A stretch of DNA of 42,119 bases from an archaeon (GTDB lineage: Archaea; Nanobdellota; Nanobdellia; Pacearchaeales; GW2011-AR1): positions 1-42,119 of the forward strand of contig JAACWA010000011.1 of NCBI GenBank assembly GCA_009992175.1, read 5' to 3'. The notes under the pieces were generated by a model. It was not told the DNA's origin and did not search any database. It saw only the letters and a program-made list of their open reading frames with translations. Shown piece after piece: positions 41,160 through 42,119 of the stretch. A program made the position numbers and the translations under genes. Each line of letters starts with the position of its first letter. Positions within the stretch are counted from its first letter, which is position 1.

Positions 41160-42119
41160 TTACGGAGAAGGGTTTGTGGCATTATCTCCTAAAATACATT
41201 TTCTATAATTAACAGAGCCAAGAGAAACAATATTTAGAATTCTACACCCTATAGATTTGAAGAGTCCTGTTTGGGTGTCTATTTGAGCTCCTAAACCAAT
41301 ACAAATTCCATTTGAACATTGATTACTAGAACACTCATAATTATTTTGACATTTGATTAAAACATCTTTAACTCCCTCTTTTTGGGGTTTTACAGTCCCA
41401 TCAATATCACAATAAGCATTAATTGTATCTGCAACTCTTCCTAGAGCAGTATAGGTTAAAGTGAGACGAATATAACTGTTCTCATAATTTTCAGAATCAT
41501 AAAAAACTTCATCAACAAAGAAACTTAAGTTTGTGATTTCATTTTGCCATCCTTCAACATTCACTTTAACTGTATCTCCCTTAACAAAAGTATAGTTCTG
41601 GTTCCCCCAATCTTTAACATTAAATTTCACAACTCCCTTTGGAGAAATAGAAAAACTGACTCCTTCGTCTTGAGTATCATTTATTCTTAAAGTTACAGAT
41701 TGTTTTCCATCTTGTAATTCAAGATTCCATCCAATTTGACTCTCAAACCTAAATCCATAAGGGATACACCTGTTATCTCCAATTGCATTACTTTCAAACC
41801 ACTTTGGAACCAAACATCCAGAACAAATTCCTGGATTACAAGAAATCTGACTCTTTATTTCTTGATTTTCACAACCATAATCTTTACAAGTTTGAGTTTG
41901 ATATCCATATTCTGGACAAATAGTAGGTTCAGTTATACAAATCCATTGAGGACTACAAAAATCTTGAGGAATTTCAGAAGGACAAATATTTATTGAATTA
42001 AAAACTTGATTCGAAAAAAGCCATTCAAGATCGAAATGTTTCCAATCTAAATATTTGGCTCGATTGTCTTCTAAAGAATATGACGTCCTCCGCACCCTGA
42101 AGGTTTGATGCTTCGCATC
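41160..42119 (-). CDS. Cys-rich surface protein, N-terminus beyond the window
   Basis: The frame is open from the window edge (319 codons); a GTG at 42095 is only a possible start, and no signal peptide is visible, so the true start probably lies outside. Residues near the start hold about 14 Cys in 60 positions (ICPSEIPQDFCSPQWICITE, then CPEYGYQTQTCKDYGCENQ). A middle beta-rich domain follows, and the end has CSSNQCSNGICIGLG. No enzyme motif was seen. It lies 60 bases upstream of the platform protein, and I infer a surface component of the pilus-like locus. Confidence 0.75.
   Translation of the reverse strand, partial: DAKHQTFRVRRTSYSLEDNRAKYLDWKHFDLEWLFSNQVFNSINICPSEIPQDFCSPQWICITEPTICPEYGYQTQTCKDYGCENQEIKSQISCNPGICSGCLVPKWFESNAIGDNRCIPYGFRFESQIGWNLELQDGKQSVTLRINDTQDEGVSFSISPKGVVKFNVKDWGNQNYTFVKGDTVKVNVEGWQNEITNLSFFVDEVFYDSENYENSYIRLTLTYTALGRVADTINAYCDIDGTVKPQKEGVKDVLIKCQNNYECSSNQCSNGICIGLGAQIDTQTGLFKSIGCRILNIVSLGSVNYRKCILGDNATNPSP
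42081..42119. other. GC-rich terminal segment with a 5-bp hairpin at the window edge
   Basis: The last 39 bases are clearly richer in G+C than anything nearby, and the final 13 are a perfect hairpin, GATGC-TTC-GCATC. The coding frame passes through but uses unusual codons (CGG, AGG, ACG). It may be an assembly or amplification artefact at a contig end, or the start of a different sequence. Confidence 0.6.

Noticed and set aside
1-42119. The window as a complete circular molecule
   Set aside because: Joining base 42119 to base 1 puts the giant gene into a stop after about 16 codons and shows no overlap of the ends; the content is chromosomal.

Overview
The window comes from a small-genome archaeon, most likely a DPANN lineage of the Woesearchaeota/Pacearchaeota/Nanoarchaeota type. 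The evidence is archaeal information-processing genes (RadA, GINS, RPA, aIF2-alpha, aEF1-beta, eL42, eS1, uS15, Nop10, SRP54/FtsY, Bud32), very AT-rich and tightly packed DNA, archaeal TATA boxes about 20-30 bp before start codons, and type III (class III) signal peptides. The phylum is inferred from gene style; no search was run.

Layout. (1) 1-7093, minus strand: a two-gene surface operon, a 611-aa membrane-anchored protein followed by a giant secreted protein of at least 1,753 aa that runs off the left edge and is open throughout. (2) 7171-13627: eL42-eS1, tRNA-Thr, YbjQ, an HTH regulator with a thioredoxin, GINS, an archaeal phosphoglycerate mutase and an MgtC/DUF4010 membrane protein. (3) 13679-17657, plus strand: FtsY, an interrupted HTH gene, SRP54, a VKOR-like disulfide enzyme overlapping Bud32. 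(4) 17682-20289, minus strand: DipZ-like thioredoxin, CcdA, small membrane protein and ArsR-type regulator, a membrane redox cassette. (5) 20428-27024: zinc-ribbon microprotein, tRNA-Gln, MinD-like ATPase, then uS15-DHH nuclease-aIF2alpha-Nudix-Nop10 and a long RelA/SpoT homologue. (6) 27021-33660: type-4 UDG, NDK, a LysM lytic-transglycosylase lipoprotein, RadA, YdjM-like protein, RPA, aEF1-beta and a degenerate HIT protein. (7) 33657-42119, minus strand: a type IV pilus-like locus with prepilin peptidase, eight proteins with pilin-like N-termini, two further one-helix proteins, a tandem FlaJ/TadC-type platform protein and a cysteine-rich surface protein cut by the right edge.

How it fits together. 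The Cys-rich surface and pilin-like proteins at both ends would need oxidative folding outside the membrane; VKOR, CcdA and the DipZ-like thioredoxin could supply it. SRP54 and FtsY deliver the membrane proteins. The two surface regions, the lytic transglycosylase (peptidoglycan is not expected in an archaeon) and the long RSH are the most unusual content and suggest contact with bacteria plus genes of bacterial ancestry. The locus at 33657-42119 is the best candidate for an undescribed system: a pilus-like apparatus with many different minor-pilin-like subunits, one of which carries an 18-bp tandem repeat array in its leader peptide.
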